64,000 bases of DNA, taken from Verrucomicrobiota bacterium (GTDB taxonomy: Bacteria > Verrucomicrobiota > Verrucomicrobiia > Limisphaerales > PALSA-1396). A program made the translations under genes and the position numbers. Within the stretch, counting starts at the first letter, position 1. Each line of letters opens with the position of its first letter. Where the stretch lies: NCBI GenBank assembly GCA_016200005.1, contig JACQFP010000022.1, forward strand, positions 186,001 through 250,000, given 5' to 3'. A model generated the notes under the pieces. The model saw only the letters and a list, made by a program, of their open reading frames with translations. It did not search any database and was not told where the DNA came from. Positions 45,523-58,087 of the stretch are shown here, one piece after another.

Positions 45523-47718
45523 TTACGGTGAGCGGAGGCGGTAGAAACGGGCGTGATAATTCTTCCACTGGGGATCGCTGAAATAGGACCAGCCGTCCGT
45601 GAGGGTGTTGGTGCCCACCGGAGACCAGATGGGATTGGCCAGGTTCGTGCAGGCTTCCACCACCACGTCGATGTTCGCTGCCCAGGAGATGATGAAACCG
45701 AACACGTTTGTCTTCACGCCAAAGCTGGGACCGCTGGTTAGTATCAGCGGGTACGGAAGCAACCATAGCGCGGTCGGAATGCCGCCAAACGTCGAGTCCC
45801 AACCCGTGGTTCCCGGCAAGTAATAGACGGTCGCATTGTCGGTACCGTTGAACACAGACGAACCAAGGTTGGGGGAGTTACCTTGGAAATAGACTCCTGT
45901 CAGGCTGGTGCAGCCAGCGAACGCCACGTCCCCGATACTGGTGACGCTGTTTGGGATTGTGACACTGGCCAGGCTGGTGCAGTCTGCGAACGCCACGTCC
46001 CCGATACTGGTGACGCTGTTGGGGATTGTGACACTGATCAGGCTAGTGCATCCTTCGAACATGTAGTCCCCGATGTTGGTGACGCCAGTGCCTATCGTAG
46101 CGCTGGTCAAGCTGGTGCAGTAATAGAACGCATAGTTCCCAATGCTCGTAACGCTGTCGGGGATCGTGACGCTGGTCAGGCTGGTGCAGTTTTGGAACGC
46201 ATAGTACCCGATGCTGGTGACACTATTGCCGATCGTGACGCTGATCAGGCTGGTGCAGCTATAGAACGCTTGTCCCCCAATGCTGGTGACGCCATTGCCG
46301 ATCGTGACGCTGGTCAGGCTGCTGCACCAAGCGAACGCAACGTTTCCCATGTTGGTGACGCTGTCGGGGATCGTGACGCTGGTCAGGCTGCTGCATTGTT
46401 GGAACGCATTGTTCCCGATGCTGGTGACGCTGTTGCCGATTGTGACGCTGATCAGGCTGGTGCAGGCCATGAAAGCCTGGTCTCCGATGCTGGTGACGCT
46501 GTCGGGGATCGTGACGTTGGTCAGGTTGGTGCAGCCAACGAACGCCCCGCCCCCGATGCTGGTGACGCTGTTGGGGATCGTGATGCTGGTCAGGCTCCTG
46601 CAGCCACCGAACACCCCGCCCCCGATGTTGGTGACGCCGTTGGGGATCGTAACGTTGGTCAGGCTGGTGCAGTCACGGAACGCCCCTTGCCCGATGCTGG
46701 TAACGCTGCTGGGGATCGTGACGCTGGTCAGGCCGCTGCAGCCAGAGAACGCTTGGCCTCCGATGCTGGTGACGCTGTTGGGGATCGTGTAGTCACTTCC
46801 GGCTTTGCCCGCCGGGTATTGGATGAGCGTGGTCTGGCTTTTGTCGAACAAGACCCCATCCACACTGGTATAGGCTGAATTGGCTGCACCCACCGTGATT
46901 GCCGTCAGGCTAGGGCAACTAGAGAACGTCCCCTCCCCGACGTTGGTGACGCTGTTGGGGATTGTGACGCTGGTCAGGCGGCAGTAAGCGAACGCAGAAT
47001 CCCCGATGCTGGTGACGTTGGTGCCTATCGTGACGCTGGTCAGGGCGTAGCAGTATAAGAACGCAGAGTTCCCGATGTTGGTGACGCTGTTGGGGATGGT
47101 GGCGCTGGTCAGGTTGCAGGATACGAACGCATCTTGCCCAATGCTGGTGACGCTGTTGCCGATCGTGACGTTGGTTAGGAGGTTGCAGAAACCGAAGGTA
47201 ACATTCTCGATGCTGGTGACGCTGTTGGGGATCGTTACCCTGGTCAGGCCGCAGTGATAGAACGCCCCGCCCCCGATGCTGGTGACGTTGGTGCCGATCG
47301 TGACGCTGGTCAGGTAGCTGCAGAAATAGAACGCAGAGTCCCCGATGTTGGTGACGCTGTTGGGGATCGTGACGCTGTTCAGGCTGCTGCAGGAATCGAA
47401 CGCCCCGCCCCCGATGCTGGTGACGGGCAGGCCAGTGATCGTGCTGGGAATGGTTACCACCCCGGCGAGACAGGAGGGGTACGTGATGGTGATCGCGCCG
47501 TTATTGGTTTCGTAACTGTATTGGGCTTTCACCACGGCGGGCAGCGTCAACAGTGACAGCACGGCCAGCAGTCTGATGGCGCCGCCGGTCCTTAAACGCA
47601 GCCAGACAAGTACAGCGTCGCGGGAGGCGAACTTTTGCGGGCGGCCCGATTCGGTCGGAGTGGGCGCGGCCAGCGCAACCATTGCGAGGGCTGATACCAT
47701 GCGATTCCGGTTGTTCAT
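45523..47718 (-). CDS. secreted BspA-type leucine-rich-repeat protein
   Basis: 731 residues from ATG at 47718 ([17 protein letters not shown]). Near the N-terminus come the shared motif [13 protein letters not shown] and a second hydrophobic stretch ([16 protein letters not shown]), so the mature start is unclear. The bulk is about two dozen LRR_5 units of 22-24 residues ([20 protein letters not shown] pattern). It ends in a C-terminal beta domain. BspA-type proteins are surface adhesins or host- and matrix-binding proteins in other bacteria; here the partner is unknown. The high DNA similarity between units makes repeat-number variation likely. Confidence 0.9.
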   Translation of the reverse strand: MNNRNRMVSALAMVALAAPTPTESGRPQKFASRDAVLVWLRLRTGGAIRLLAVLSLLTLPAVVKAQYSYETNNGAITITYPSCLAGVVTIPSTITGLPVTSIGGGAFDSCSSLNSVTIPNSVTNIGDSAFYFCSYLTSVTIGTNVTSIGGGAFYHCGLTRVTIPNSVTSIENVTFGFCNLLTNVTIGNSVTSIGQDAFVSCNLTSATIPNSVTNIGNSAFLYCYALTSVTIGTNVTSIGDSAFAYCRLTSVTIPNSVTNVGEGTFSSCPSLTAITVGAANSAYTSVDGVLFDKSQTTLIQYPAGKAGSDYTIPNSVTSIGGQAFSGCSGLTSVTIPSSVTSIGQGAFRDCTSLTNVTIPNGVTNIGGGVFGGCRSLTSITIPNSVTSIGGGAFVGCTNLTNVTIPDSVTSIGDQAFMACTSLISVTIGNSVTSIGNNAFQQCSSLTSVTIPDSVTNMGNVAFAWCSSLTSVTIGNGVTSIGGQAFYSCTSLISVTIGNSVTSIGYYAFQNCTSLTSVTIPDSVTSIGNYAFYYCTSLTSATIGTGVTNIGDYMFEGCTSLISVTIPNSVTSIGDVAFADCTSLASVTIPNSVTSIGDVAFAGCTSLTGVYFQGNSPNLGSSVFNGTDNATVYYLPGTTGWDSTFGGIPTALWLLPYPLILTSGPSFGVKTNVFGFIISWAANIDVVVEACTNLANPIWSPVGTNTLTDGWSYFSDPQWKNYHARFYRLRSP

Positions 47719-47802
47719 ACTTTCTTTCGTTGATTGATTTTTCGGTCCTCTGGCCGCTTGCCTTGGAGAAGCTTCCGCCAAGGCAGGTCGCGTTTGATTC
47801 GC

Positions 47803-49017
47803 TCACGGCCCGACTTGCTTGCGGACGATCCAATGAGACGACGGCGAGGTGGACGGGAAGAATGCCCCTCCGCAGACATACACGCAGCCGGCGGCATCGC
47901 ACGCGACCGCCATCGCGAACCCGGAATGCCAAGGGCCGAAATCCTCCACCATGGCCCAAGTCGCGCCTTGGTTCGTGCCTTTCTCGACGATCCAACGGGG
48001 ATAGCCCAAGATGTCGGTCACGCGGCCCACGGCATAGAGGTTGCCCGCGGGGTCAGCGTCGAGTCCGTAAAGCCAGCCTCCCGTGAGCGTGGCGTCCATC
48101 GGAATGATCGGCAGCGTGGTCCATCGGGTGCCGCCATTGGTCCCCTTGCGGACGACCCAGTTGTAAGTGGTGGTGCTGATGGCGTTCCTGCCTTTGCCGG
48201 TCGTGACGGTGATATTGGCAAATCCCCCGACGTAGAGGTTGCCAGTCCAGTCGGCGCAAAGGGCCTCCACGTTGCCGCCACTGAAGCCGGGCGGCGAGTA
48301 GCTGTCCACGGTCGTCCACGTCGCTCCGCCGTTGAGGCTCTTTTTAACCACGCCCCACGCGCCCTCCTCGGAATCGGCGGTGAAGAGTCCTGCCGAGGCA
48401 CCCAGGATGCCCCGCACGCCCCCATTCTCATTCCAGGCGATCCAGGTTGCTCCGGCGTCGCTGCTCTTCAGGATGGTCGAGTGGCCGGGCAGCCTCACGC
48501 TCACATAAATGGCACCCGAAGCATCCGCCGCAAATCCAGGAGTCCCGGCGTTCGCGAGCCCGCCAACAATGTACGGGATGGCGACATCCAGGGCGGTGCC
48601 CCAGGTCGCTCCGCCATCGGCACTCTTGCGCACAATCAATCGGCTGCTATCCTGGGAGCCGAGGCCAGTCATGCCCACCGCGTAGAGATTTTGCGCCGGG
48701 TCAAGGCCGATGGCGGTGTATACGACGGAGTGGTTGGTGGGATTGGGGTTAACGTAATCCTCGATGGTGGTCCAAGTTGCGCCCTGGTCGCTGCTGCGTC
48801 GCACGATCGCGACTCGATAGCCAACCAAGCCATTATAGCCCATGCCCGCGACATAAATGTTGCCTTGAGCATCCACCGCTATGGCGTTGGCCTGCGCGTT
48901 TTTGTCGGCAACATATTGGAAGTCATCCACCGTCTGCCAGGTTTGGGCAAGGGTGGTGTGGGTGAATAAAGCGAGCGTGCCCGCCAGGGCCAGCCGCGTG
49001 GAGAGGAGTGTTTTCAT
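47803..49017 (-). CDS. secreted Asp-box (BNR) propeller protein
   Basis: 404 residues with a clear signal peptide (LALAGTLALFTHTTLAQ). At least six blades carry Asp boxes or relics: SSDQGATW, SADGGATW, SSDAGATW, SLNGGATW, GTNGGTRW, GTNQGATW. Blades also have AVGMTGLGS and LYVGGFANI-type strands. No catalytic residues of sialidases were seen, so a binding or structural role on the surface is more likely. It is upstream of the LRR gene by 84 bases on the same strand. Confidence 0.85.
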   Translation of the reverse strand: MKTLLSTRLALAGTLALFTHTTLAQTWQTVDDFQYVADKNAQANAIAVDAQGNIYVAGMGYNGLVGYRVAIVRRSSDQGATWTTIEDYVNPNPTNHSVVYTAIGLDPAQNLYAVGMTGLGSQDSSRLIVRKSADGGATWGTALDVAIPYIVGGLANAGTPGFAADASGAIYVSVRLPGHSTILKSSDAGATWIAWNENGGVRGILGASAGLFTADSEEGAWGVVKKSLNGGATWTTVDSYSPPGFSGGNVEALCADWTGNLYVGGFANITVTTGKGRNAISTTTYNWVVRKGTNGGTRWTTLPIIPMDATLTGGWLYGLDADPAGNLYAVGRVTDILGYPRWIVEKGTNQGATWAMVEDFGPWHSGFAMAVACDAAGCVYVCGGAFFPSTSPSSHWIVRKQVGP

Positions 49018-49176
49018 GGTTTTGTTTGATGTGTTGATTTGGCTTCATCAAGTAATGCGAAGTTCAGGAGCGAAAAGGGCAAAGAAAGTTTGGCGGGCGG
49101 TGGATCGTTGAAGCGTCAAGCGGGGAAAACGGTGGATTGCAAGCGTCAGCAGGCAATTAAAGAAGTCTCAAGCCGC

Positions 49177-49252
49177 GCAGCCGCCGACGTGAGGAGGCGG
49201 ATTTCCTGGGCAATCCACTGCGCTCTCGCCGCCTCCACACGTCGGCGGCTAC
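49177..49252. repeat. palindromic element family A, copy A6
   Basis: GCAGCCGCCGACGTGAGGAG and ACGTCGGCGGCTAC ends; intergenic, 21 bases past the stop of the TPR kinase gene, where it could act as a transcript-end hairpin. Confidence 0.85.
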
Positions 49253-49272
49253 TTTTTGAGCGGGGCGCGGCC

Positions 49273-51879
49273 CTACGGACCGCCGGTCTTTTTCCCGGCT
49301 TCGGTTTTATCAAACCCGGCCAGCTTTTGCTTCCATTCGGCGGCTTGATCAGCCCGGCCCGTGACTTCGTAAAGCTGCACCAGACGTTGAACAGTTTCCT
49401 TGAGACGCGCTTTGGTAATGATGGGGTCCTGGCCCTCCCGCATTTTCATTCCTTCGTAACCCGAGAGCAGCAGCGGCTCGGCTTCAGCGATTTTTTTCTG
49501 ACCCAGCAGGCTGCCACCGAGCAGGCTCCGGGCGTTGAACGTCTGCCAGTCGTTGGGAAGTTTCCTTTCGCAGATGGCCAGGCACTCGCGGGCCAGCGGT
49601 TCGGCTTCAAACATCTTTCCTTGCTGACAGAGCACCTCGGCCAATTTTTGCAGCGTTTCAACCGTGTTAGGATGTTCGTCGCCCAGCACTTTTCTCTCGC
49701 TCGTCAGCGCTTCGCGGTACGCGCTTTCGGCCTCGGTCAGCTTACCTTCTTTTCGAAGCACATCGCCCAAGTTATTCAGCGAGCCGCTTGTGTAAGGGCT
49801 GTCATTGCCCCGCAACCTCCTCCCCATCGCCAGCGCGTCGCGATAACAAGTTTCGGCTTCAGACAGTTTGCCTTGGGCACTGAGTCCGTCAGCAAGATTG
49901 TGAACTGAGAGGGCGGTCAGTACATGCTCATTACCGAACCACCTGCGTCGCATTGCGAGTGCCTCACGGTACATGGGTTCGGCTTCAGCCGGTTTGCCGT
50001 TCCTAAGAAACACGTCGGCTAAACCGGTGAGCGAACTAGCTATCGCGGGATGATCGTTACCCAACAATTTCTTCCGTATCGTCAACGCCTCGCGATGCAG
50101 AGCTTCGGCTTCAGTCAGCTTCATTTGGTCCCAAAGCACGTAACCCAGGGCCTCTAGCGAATCGGCCACCGCTGTGTGCATGTTGCCGAGCACTTTCCTG
50201 CGTATCGCCAGCGCCGCGCGGTCCATCGCTTCGGCCTTATCATACTCGGCAAGCTGATAGTAAACTCCGCCGATCGTGCTTCGTAACTCCGCTTCGACCT
50301 CCGGCTGGTTGGTGAGGTCCCTGCCCACCCGCTCGGCCGTCTTGTCCAGGATCTCGCGCAGCATCGTCGTGTCGCGCCCCAAAGCCACCGAGGGGCCAAT
50401 CCCTTTCAGCATGTCTTTGAGAAACTCGGCGACTTGTTTGCTCTTGGCGGCTTCGGCCAGCGCGTGTTGATGTTCGAAGCGCTCTTTGAGGAACAGCCAG
50501 GTCGAGACGCCGAGGCCAAAGATCAACGCGGCCGCCACCGCGCTCGTGGCGGCGACGGCGATTTTGTTGCGGCGAACGAGTTTCTGGAAACGGTAGGCCG
50601 CGCTCGGCGGCCGGGCCACGACGGGTTCGTTGTTCAGATGACGCTCGATGTCACGCGCCAAGCCGTTGGCTGTTTCGTAACGACGCGTGCGGTCCTTCTC
50701 CAGGCACTTCATCGCGATCCAATCCAAATCAGTTGAGAGAGATTTGAGTTGAGAGTTGAGCGTAGAGGCGGGGGCTTCGCCCCGCTCAACTCTCAACTTG
50801 CTTAACCTCTCAACTACCGTGGAGGGCTTTGGTGGCTCTTTCTCGCGAATGGTGCGGCGCATTTCGTCCAGACCGGCGGCGAGCAGTTCCTTCTGATCGA
50901 ATGGCGTGCGGCCCGTGAGCAGTTCGTAGAGCAGCACGCCCAGGCTGTAGATGTCGCTGCGCGTGTCAATGTCCAGACTGGTCATCACCGCTTGCTCGGG
51001 ACTCATGTAAGCCGGTGTGCCGATGAATTGCTCGAACGCGGTGAAGAGCGTGTGGTCGGTCAGCCGCCCCTGCGTGGCCTTGGCGATGCCGAAGTCAATC
51101 ACCTTGGGCACGGGCACGCCGTCGTTGACGGTGACGAGGATGTTCGAGGGCTTGATGTCGCGGTGAATGACGCCCTTCTGGTGCGCGTGCTGGATGGCCT
51201 GACAAACCTGGATGAAGAGCTTGAGGCGGTCCGCGGTGGAAAGCTGGTTCTCGTCGCAGAACTCGGTGATCTTGATGCCGCGCACCAGTTCCATGACAAA
51301 GTAGGGGCGGCCGAGGGGAAGTGGAGAGTTGAGAGTTGAAAGTTGAGAGATGGCGTCCCCCTCACCCCGTCCCTCTCCCCCAGTGGGGGCGAGGGTGTCC
51401 GCAGGACGGGTGCGGGGGCGCTCGGTTGATCCGGCATCGAAAACCTTGGCGATGTTCGGATGGTCCATGAGCGCCAGTGCCTGCCGCTCGACCTCGAAGC
51501 GGGCGATGACTTGCTTGGTGTCCATGCCAAGCTTGATGACCTTGAGCGCCACGCGGCGGCGGACCGGTTCTTCCTGTTCGGCCATGTAAACCACGCCGCA
51601 TCCGCCTTCGCCGATTTGCTGGAGCAATTTGTAGCGCCCAATTTTGTCGCCAGGCTTTTCGGTGAGCGGAATGTTGGCGGTTCGTTTGAAATCGAAGCCT
51701 GCCGGCGAGACTTCCAGGAAACTGTCCGCTTGCTCGTGAGCTTGGAGCAGGGCATCAACCTGCTGGCGCAACGCCGGGTCGCCCGCGCAGGCTTGATCCA
51801 GATAGGCCGCGCGCTCCACCGGGTGGAACTCCAAGGCGGCGTTCAGAATGGCCACTTCAGGATTGGGCTGCTCGCTCAT
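49273..51879 (-). CDS. Ser/Thr protein kinase with TPR repeats
   Basis: 868 residues from ATG at 51879 (MSEQPNPEVAILNAALEFHP). Order: a short helical N-terminus; kinase domain (IGEGGCGVVYMAEQ glycine loop, VALKVIKLG catalytic Lys, HRDIKPSNILV, DFGIAKATQG, TPAYMSPEQ); one transmembrane helix (VAATSAVAAALIFGLGVSTW); then about eight tetratricopeptide repeats of kinesin-light-chain type (EAEALHREALTIRKKLLGND). The kinase faces the cytoplasm and the TPRs probably the outside. Family B copy B4 plus heptamers insert about 35 residues between the N-lobe and the hinge, and more heptamers sit in the C-lobe before LDWIAMKCLEKD. Both are in frame. Whether the kinase still works is not certain. Confidence 0.92.
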   Translation of the reverse strand: MSEQPNPEVAILNAALEFHPVERAAYLDQACAGDPALRQQVDALLQAHEQADSFLEVSPAGFDFKRTANIPLTEKPGDKIGRYKLLQQIGEGGCGVVYMAEQEEPVRRRVALKVIKLGMDTKQVIARFEVERQALALMDHPNIAKVFDAGSTERPRTRPADTLAPTGGEGRGEGDAISQLSTLNSPLPLGRPYFVMELVRGIKITEFCDENQLSTADRLKLFIQVCQAIQHAHQKGVIHRDIKPSNILVTVNDGVPVPKVIDFGIAKATQGRLTDHTLFTAFEQFIGTPAYMSPEQAVMTSLDIDTRSDIYSLGVLLYELLTGRTPFDQKELLAAGLDEMRRTIREKEPPKPSTVVERLSKLRVERGEAPASTLNSQLKSLSTDLDWIAMKCLEKDRTRRYETANGLARDIERHLNNEPVVARPPSAAYRFQKLVRRNKIAVAATSAVAAALIFGLGVSTWLFLKERFEHQHALAEAAKSKQVAEFLKDMLKGIGPSVALGRDTTMLREILDKTAERVGRDLTNQPEVEAELRSTIGGVYYQLAEYDKAEAMDRAALAIRRKVLGNMHTAVADSLEALGYVLWDQMKLTEAEALHREALTIRKKLLGNDHPAIASSLTGLADVFLRNGKPAEAEPMYREALAMRRRWFGNEHVLTALSVHNLADGLSAQGKLSEAETCYRDALAMGRRLRGNDSPYTSGSLNNLGDVLRKEGKLTEAESAYREALTSERKVLGDEHPNTVETLQKLAEVLCQQGKMFEAEPLARECLAICERKLPNDWQTFNARSLLGGSLLGQKKIAEAEPLLLSGYEGMKMREGQDPIITKARLKETVQRLVQLYEVTGRADQAAEWKQKLAGFDKTEAGKKTGGP
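50733..50813. repeat. two CTCAACT heptamer runs in the TPR kinase
   Basis: Runs at about 50733-50757 and 50784-50813 read as [11 protein letters not shown] and LSKLRVE-type words in the kinase C-lobe. Confidence 0.7.
51322..51396. repeat. heptamer run and family B copy B4 in the TPR kinase
   Basis: GAGAGTTGAGAGTTGAAAG (51324-51342 region) is joined to CCCCTCACCCC ... CTCTCCCCCAGTGGGGGCGAG (B4, 51357-51396; second part shorter than the full palindrome). Read in frame as TLAPTGGEGRGEG and ISQLSTLNS. Confidence 0.75.
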
Positions 51880-51976
51880 GGTGACATTCAACTGTCTATC
51901 ACTTAATGCGAAAAAGAGAAGTCGAAAGGACGAAGAATTTGGAGGAGCACCGATCTCCAGATTGGAGCGAAGAAGA

Positions 51977-52046
51977 GTTGGAGTTGAAGCTTTAGCTTGT
52001 TCCACCAACCCGGCGCGAGCCGACAAGCTGAAGCTTGAACTCCAAC
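51977..52046. repeat. palindromic element family D, copy D2
   Basis: GTTGGAGTTGAAGCTTTAGC on the left and GCTGAAGCTTGAACTCCAAC on the right, about 30 bases of loop. Intergenic between leuS (stop at 52053) and the kinase start (51879). Confidence 0.9.
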
Positions 52047-52052
52047 GGGCCG

Positions 52053-54971
<2,919 letters not shown>

Positions 54972-55229
54972 AAGCGCGGGATATTGCGGAAACCGGAGAG
55001 GCAGGGCAATGGCAGAATTCACCATCGCGGGGAATCAACGTGACGGGGCGAAGTTACAATCAGAGAAAAGTGAATCGTAACTGGTGATTGGTGAGCGACG
55101 GAGTTCGCTGAGATCGGATTGTCCTTTTCAATTGCGCAGAACATCGGTGGCCGCTGCGGGGCGCGGAGAAGAGCAAATGCTCTCTGGGTTACTCCGCGCC
55201 CGCGTTCGTTAGAAGTATCTTCGGTCGCC

Positions 55230-56636
55230 TTAGTTGAGTGGCAAGTTCTGGCCGCGGATTTCACCGCCAGGGTAATTGGTTGTATGGATGTTGGCGTAGG
55301 TCAGGCCCGAAACCAAATAGAACAATTGCTGCACGGTCAAAGCCTGCGTGCCGGACAGTGTGCCCGAAGTGCCAGACGTACCGCTCAACGCGAAAAGCAC
55401 ACCCGCTGCGTGAGTGGTATCAGCAGGTCCATGAATGTGAAAGGCGGTTGCGGCGGACAGAAGGTTCGTATAGCTGATGTTGTAGGTCAGGACGCTGTTC
55501 ACGAGGTTCATCAAGCCCGATCCCGTGCCCGGAGTTACCGTGGGAGTTGGGGCCTCGGAAGCCCCGTTCATGTTCACGCCAAGCTGGAACGGGTAGATCT
55601 GACCGCGGATTTCGCCGCCGGGGTAATTGGTGTTGTGGATGTTGATGTACGTCACGCCACGCAGAAGGTGGTTCAACTGAGTGGGCGTCAGGGATAGAGA
55701 TCCTGAAATTGTTCCGGAAGGGCCGCTTGGCGTGCTGAGTGGAACCAGCACATTCGTCGATTGAGTAGTGTCGGCGGGACCGTGGATATGGGCGGCGGTT
55801 GCCGGCCCGGCCAGCCCGGAGTAGCTGATGTCGTAAAGCAACTGGCTGCCGATGAACGTCAGCGAACCGCTCCCGGTGGCGCTGGTGGTCACCGGCGGGA
55901 CTTCAGACGCGCCATTCAGAGTGACGGTGGTGTGGAGCGGCACGATCTGGCCGCGAATTTCTCCACCCGGGTTGTTGGTGTTGTGAATATTAAGGTACGT
56001 CATTCCATTGACGATGGCGGCGATCTGGTCTGTTGTCAGCAGCTTCGTCCCAGCGATAGTGCCTTCGGTTGCCGCGGGGACGGTCAGTGGGATTAAAACG
56101 CCGGCGGTATTGGTGGGACTGGCCAAACCGTGAATGTGCGCCGCGGTGGCGGGCGCAGATAATCCCGAAAAGTTGACATTATAGGTCAGGTTGCTGCCTT
56201 CGAGCGCCAGGGTGCCGATCGCGGTCGCCGGGGTGACGACTGCGGGAACTTCGGATGCGCCATCCATATATGCCGTAAACGCCACCACCGTGTTGGTCAC
56301 CTGGTTTTGCAGACGGAAGAAACCAGCTTGGGTGTCCTTGGCGATGGCGGTGTTGCTGCTGAGAGTGGTGAGCACATTGACCCAGTTGGAGTCGGTCAGG
56401 CTCGTTTTTTTCTGCAACAGATATGGTGCATTGCCGCCGTCCCAATTGATAGCTGCAGCGAGTCCTTTGTCCGTGACATTGGTAAAGGTTTGTGCGGTCG
56501 CCGCTTCCCGTAACAGCAAAGCGGCCGTCAGACCGAGAGCAAGTGCGCTGGCGTGGCTGAACGGGTTTCTCCCGCCCGTGGCAGACTTGATCCTTGGGCG
56601 ACCTTGAAGGCGCGTACACAACGATATTATGTTCAT
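55230..56636 (-). CDS. secreted protein with three CHRD domains
   Basis: 468 residues. After a hydrophobic signal (ALALGLTAALLLREAATAQ) and a short domain (about 50-115), three tandem CHRD domains of about 115 residues follow, each with the hallmark words: MDGASEVPAVVTPATA, ATAAHIHGLASP, YLNIHNTNNPGGEIRGQI, then variants in the second and third. CHRD domains were first noted in chordin; bacterial ones are extracellular with unknown ligands. The His and Asn in HIHG and NIHN may bind metal. Start at 56636 is the only one upstream of the signal. Confidence 0.9.
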   Translation of the reverse strand: MNIISLCTRLQGRPRIKSATGGRNPFSHASALALGLTAALLLREAATAQTFTNVTDKGLAAAINWDGGNAPYLLQKKTSLTDSNWVNVLTTLSSNTAIAKDTQAGFFRLQNQVTNTVVAFTAYMDGASEVPAVVTPATAIGTLALEGSNLTYNVNFSGLSAPATAAHIHGLASPTNTAGVLIPLTVPAATEGTIAGTKLLTTDQIAAIVNGMTYLNIHNTNNPGGEIRGQIVPLHTTVTLNGASEVPPVTTSATGSGSLTFIGSQLLYDISYSGLAGPATAAHIHGPADTTQSTNVLVPLSTPSGPSGTISGSLSLTPTQLNHLLRGVTYINIHNTNYPGGEIRGQIYPFQLGVNMNGASEAPTPTVTPGTGSGLMNLVNSVLTYNISYTNLLSAATAFHIHGPADTTHAAGVLFALSGTSGTSGTLSGTQALTVQQLFYLVSGLTYANIHTTNYPGGEIRGQNLPLN

Positions 56637-57200
56637 TTCTTTCTCCAGTTATTTTGGTTCAAAGTTTGGGCTTCTTGCGAAAATGTGATGTGCGAATAAG
56701 CGAAAGGTTCCCAGGAAAAGAAATCCGGCCTTTGGCAACGGTTGTTTGCTGTTTCCAGTGGAACCCACGAACCCTGCGAAGCCAAATCCGAAACTCGAAA
56801 TCCCAATTGCCGCTGGCGACCGAGGTGAGCAACCTCCGGTCTGGGACGGGCGTTGCGCGGCGCAAACAGGGCTTTGAGGTCAGAGCCCTCACCGAGTCGG
56901 GCGTTCGGATTTCCTTCAGACCAGCACCGGTGCCACCGAAAACAGCGAACCGACTCGTTTCCCGTCATACCAGGCTTTGCTGTAAGCCGAACCAGCCGAC
57001 TGCCTTGACTTGAAGGTGGCGCAAGGTCTTTTCACCCTGGTAATATTTCTGTGGGCCGACGTGCGGTTTGTTGTTAAAAAGGAGTCTTGAATAGGGCCGG
57101 GGATGTTGGGCTAATCTTTGACATCCGCACCGTCGGCGCTTAAATAAAGAGTAAGCATGACCCATTCGACACGACAGCAAACCGAGAGTGACCGGGCCAC
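56637..57200. other. 564-bp gap between divergent genes
   Basis: No gene is supported; the open frames here are short and unlike protein. It holds a few degenerate ATCCGAA heptamers (about 56782-56810) and must contain the promoters of both the CHRD gene and the prepilin-like gene. Confidence 0.55.
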
Positions 57201-58067
57201 ATGAAGACAGCAATCAGAGCGCAAACGACGATTGACACGGCGGAGCGTCTTGGCCGGCGGGGTTTTACGCTGGTTGAACTCCTGGTGGTGGTGGCGGTGA
57301 TTGGCATCCTGGCGGCGTTGTTGATGCCGGCCTTGTCCCGGTCAAAAGCCAAAGCGCACGCCATCTTCTGTCTCAACAACACGAAGCAACTCACGCTGGC
57401 ATGGTTGATTTACGCCGATGATCACAACGACCAGCTCCCCTACAACCTCGGCGGCGACGTCGCCCGCAAAACGGTTGCCGAAAAGAACAATTTGAACTGG
57501 GTGAATGACATCATGAGTTGGGAGTTGGATGCGGACAACACCAATGCCGCCTTGATTGCGGACGCGAGTTTGGGACCGTACGCCAACAAGGTGGTCGGCA
57601 TTTACCGGTGTCCGTCTGACAATGTTCTCAGTGATATTCAGCGGGCGGCGGGGTGGAGAGGACGCGTGCGGAGCTATTCGATGAACGCCATGGTGGGAAA
57701 TGCGGGCGAGCTTTCGCCATCAGGCGTGAATCAGAACAACCCCGATTACGAGCAGTTCTTCACGCTATCGTCGATCCCGCAGGCGGCGCAGATTTTTGTG
57801 TTTCTGGATGAGCACCCCGACAGCATCAACGACGGTTACTTCATCAACCAAGCCTACAAGTGGGAATGGACTGATCTGCCCGCTTCTTATCACAACGGGG
57901 CGGGTTGCTTTTCGTTCGCCGACGGACATTCCGAGACGCATCGCTGGCGCTTCGACAGCACGAAACGCCCCGCCCGCCCGGACGCGGCCCAGTTGCCGAT
58001 CGCCATACCCAAGAGCGACTGGGGCGACATCGACTGGGTCACCGACCACATGAGCGTGGAACGATAG
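57201..58067 (+). CDS. prepilin-type N-terminal cleavage/methylation domain protein with H-X9-DG motif
   Basis: 288 residues. Leader of about 20 residues (MKTAIRAQTTIDTAERLGRR), then GFTLVELL with the prepilin Glu at position 5, and a hydrophobic helix (VVVAVIGILAALLMPALS). The mature part has CLNNTKQLTLAWLIYADDHN, IYRCPSD and the H-X9-DG motif HNGAG...FADGH. Same family as the gene at 3684 (about same length and order). It probably forms part of a pseudopilus or is exported by that route; role unknown. Convergent with the anti-sigma gene. Confidence 0.92.
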   Translation: MKTAIRAQTTIDTAERLGRRGFTLVELLVVVAVIGILAALLMPALSRSKAKAHAIFCLNNTKQLTLAWLIYADDHNDQLPYNLGGDVARKTVAEKNNLNWVNDIMSWELDADNTNAALIADASLGPYANKVVGIYRCPSDNVLSDIQRAAGWRGRVRSYSMNAMVGNAGELSPSGVNQNNPDYEQFFTLSSIPQAAQIFVFLDEHPDSINDGYFINQAYKWEWTDLPASYHNGAGCFSFADGHSETHRWRFDSTKRPARPDAAQLPIAIPKSDWGDIDWVTDHMSVER

Positions 58068-58087
58068 GACGACCGCCGTGCTGACGC

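Noticed and set aside
45883-46878. Long plus-strand frame with regular repeats opposite the LRR gene
   Set aside because: Its regularity only mirrors the tandem LRR units on the other strand; the composition is Asp/Ala/Arg-rich without known motifs.
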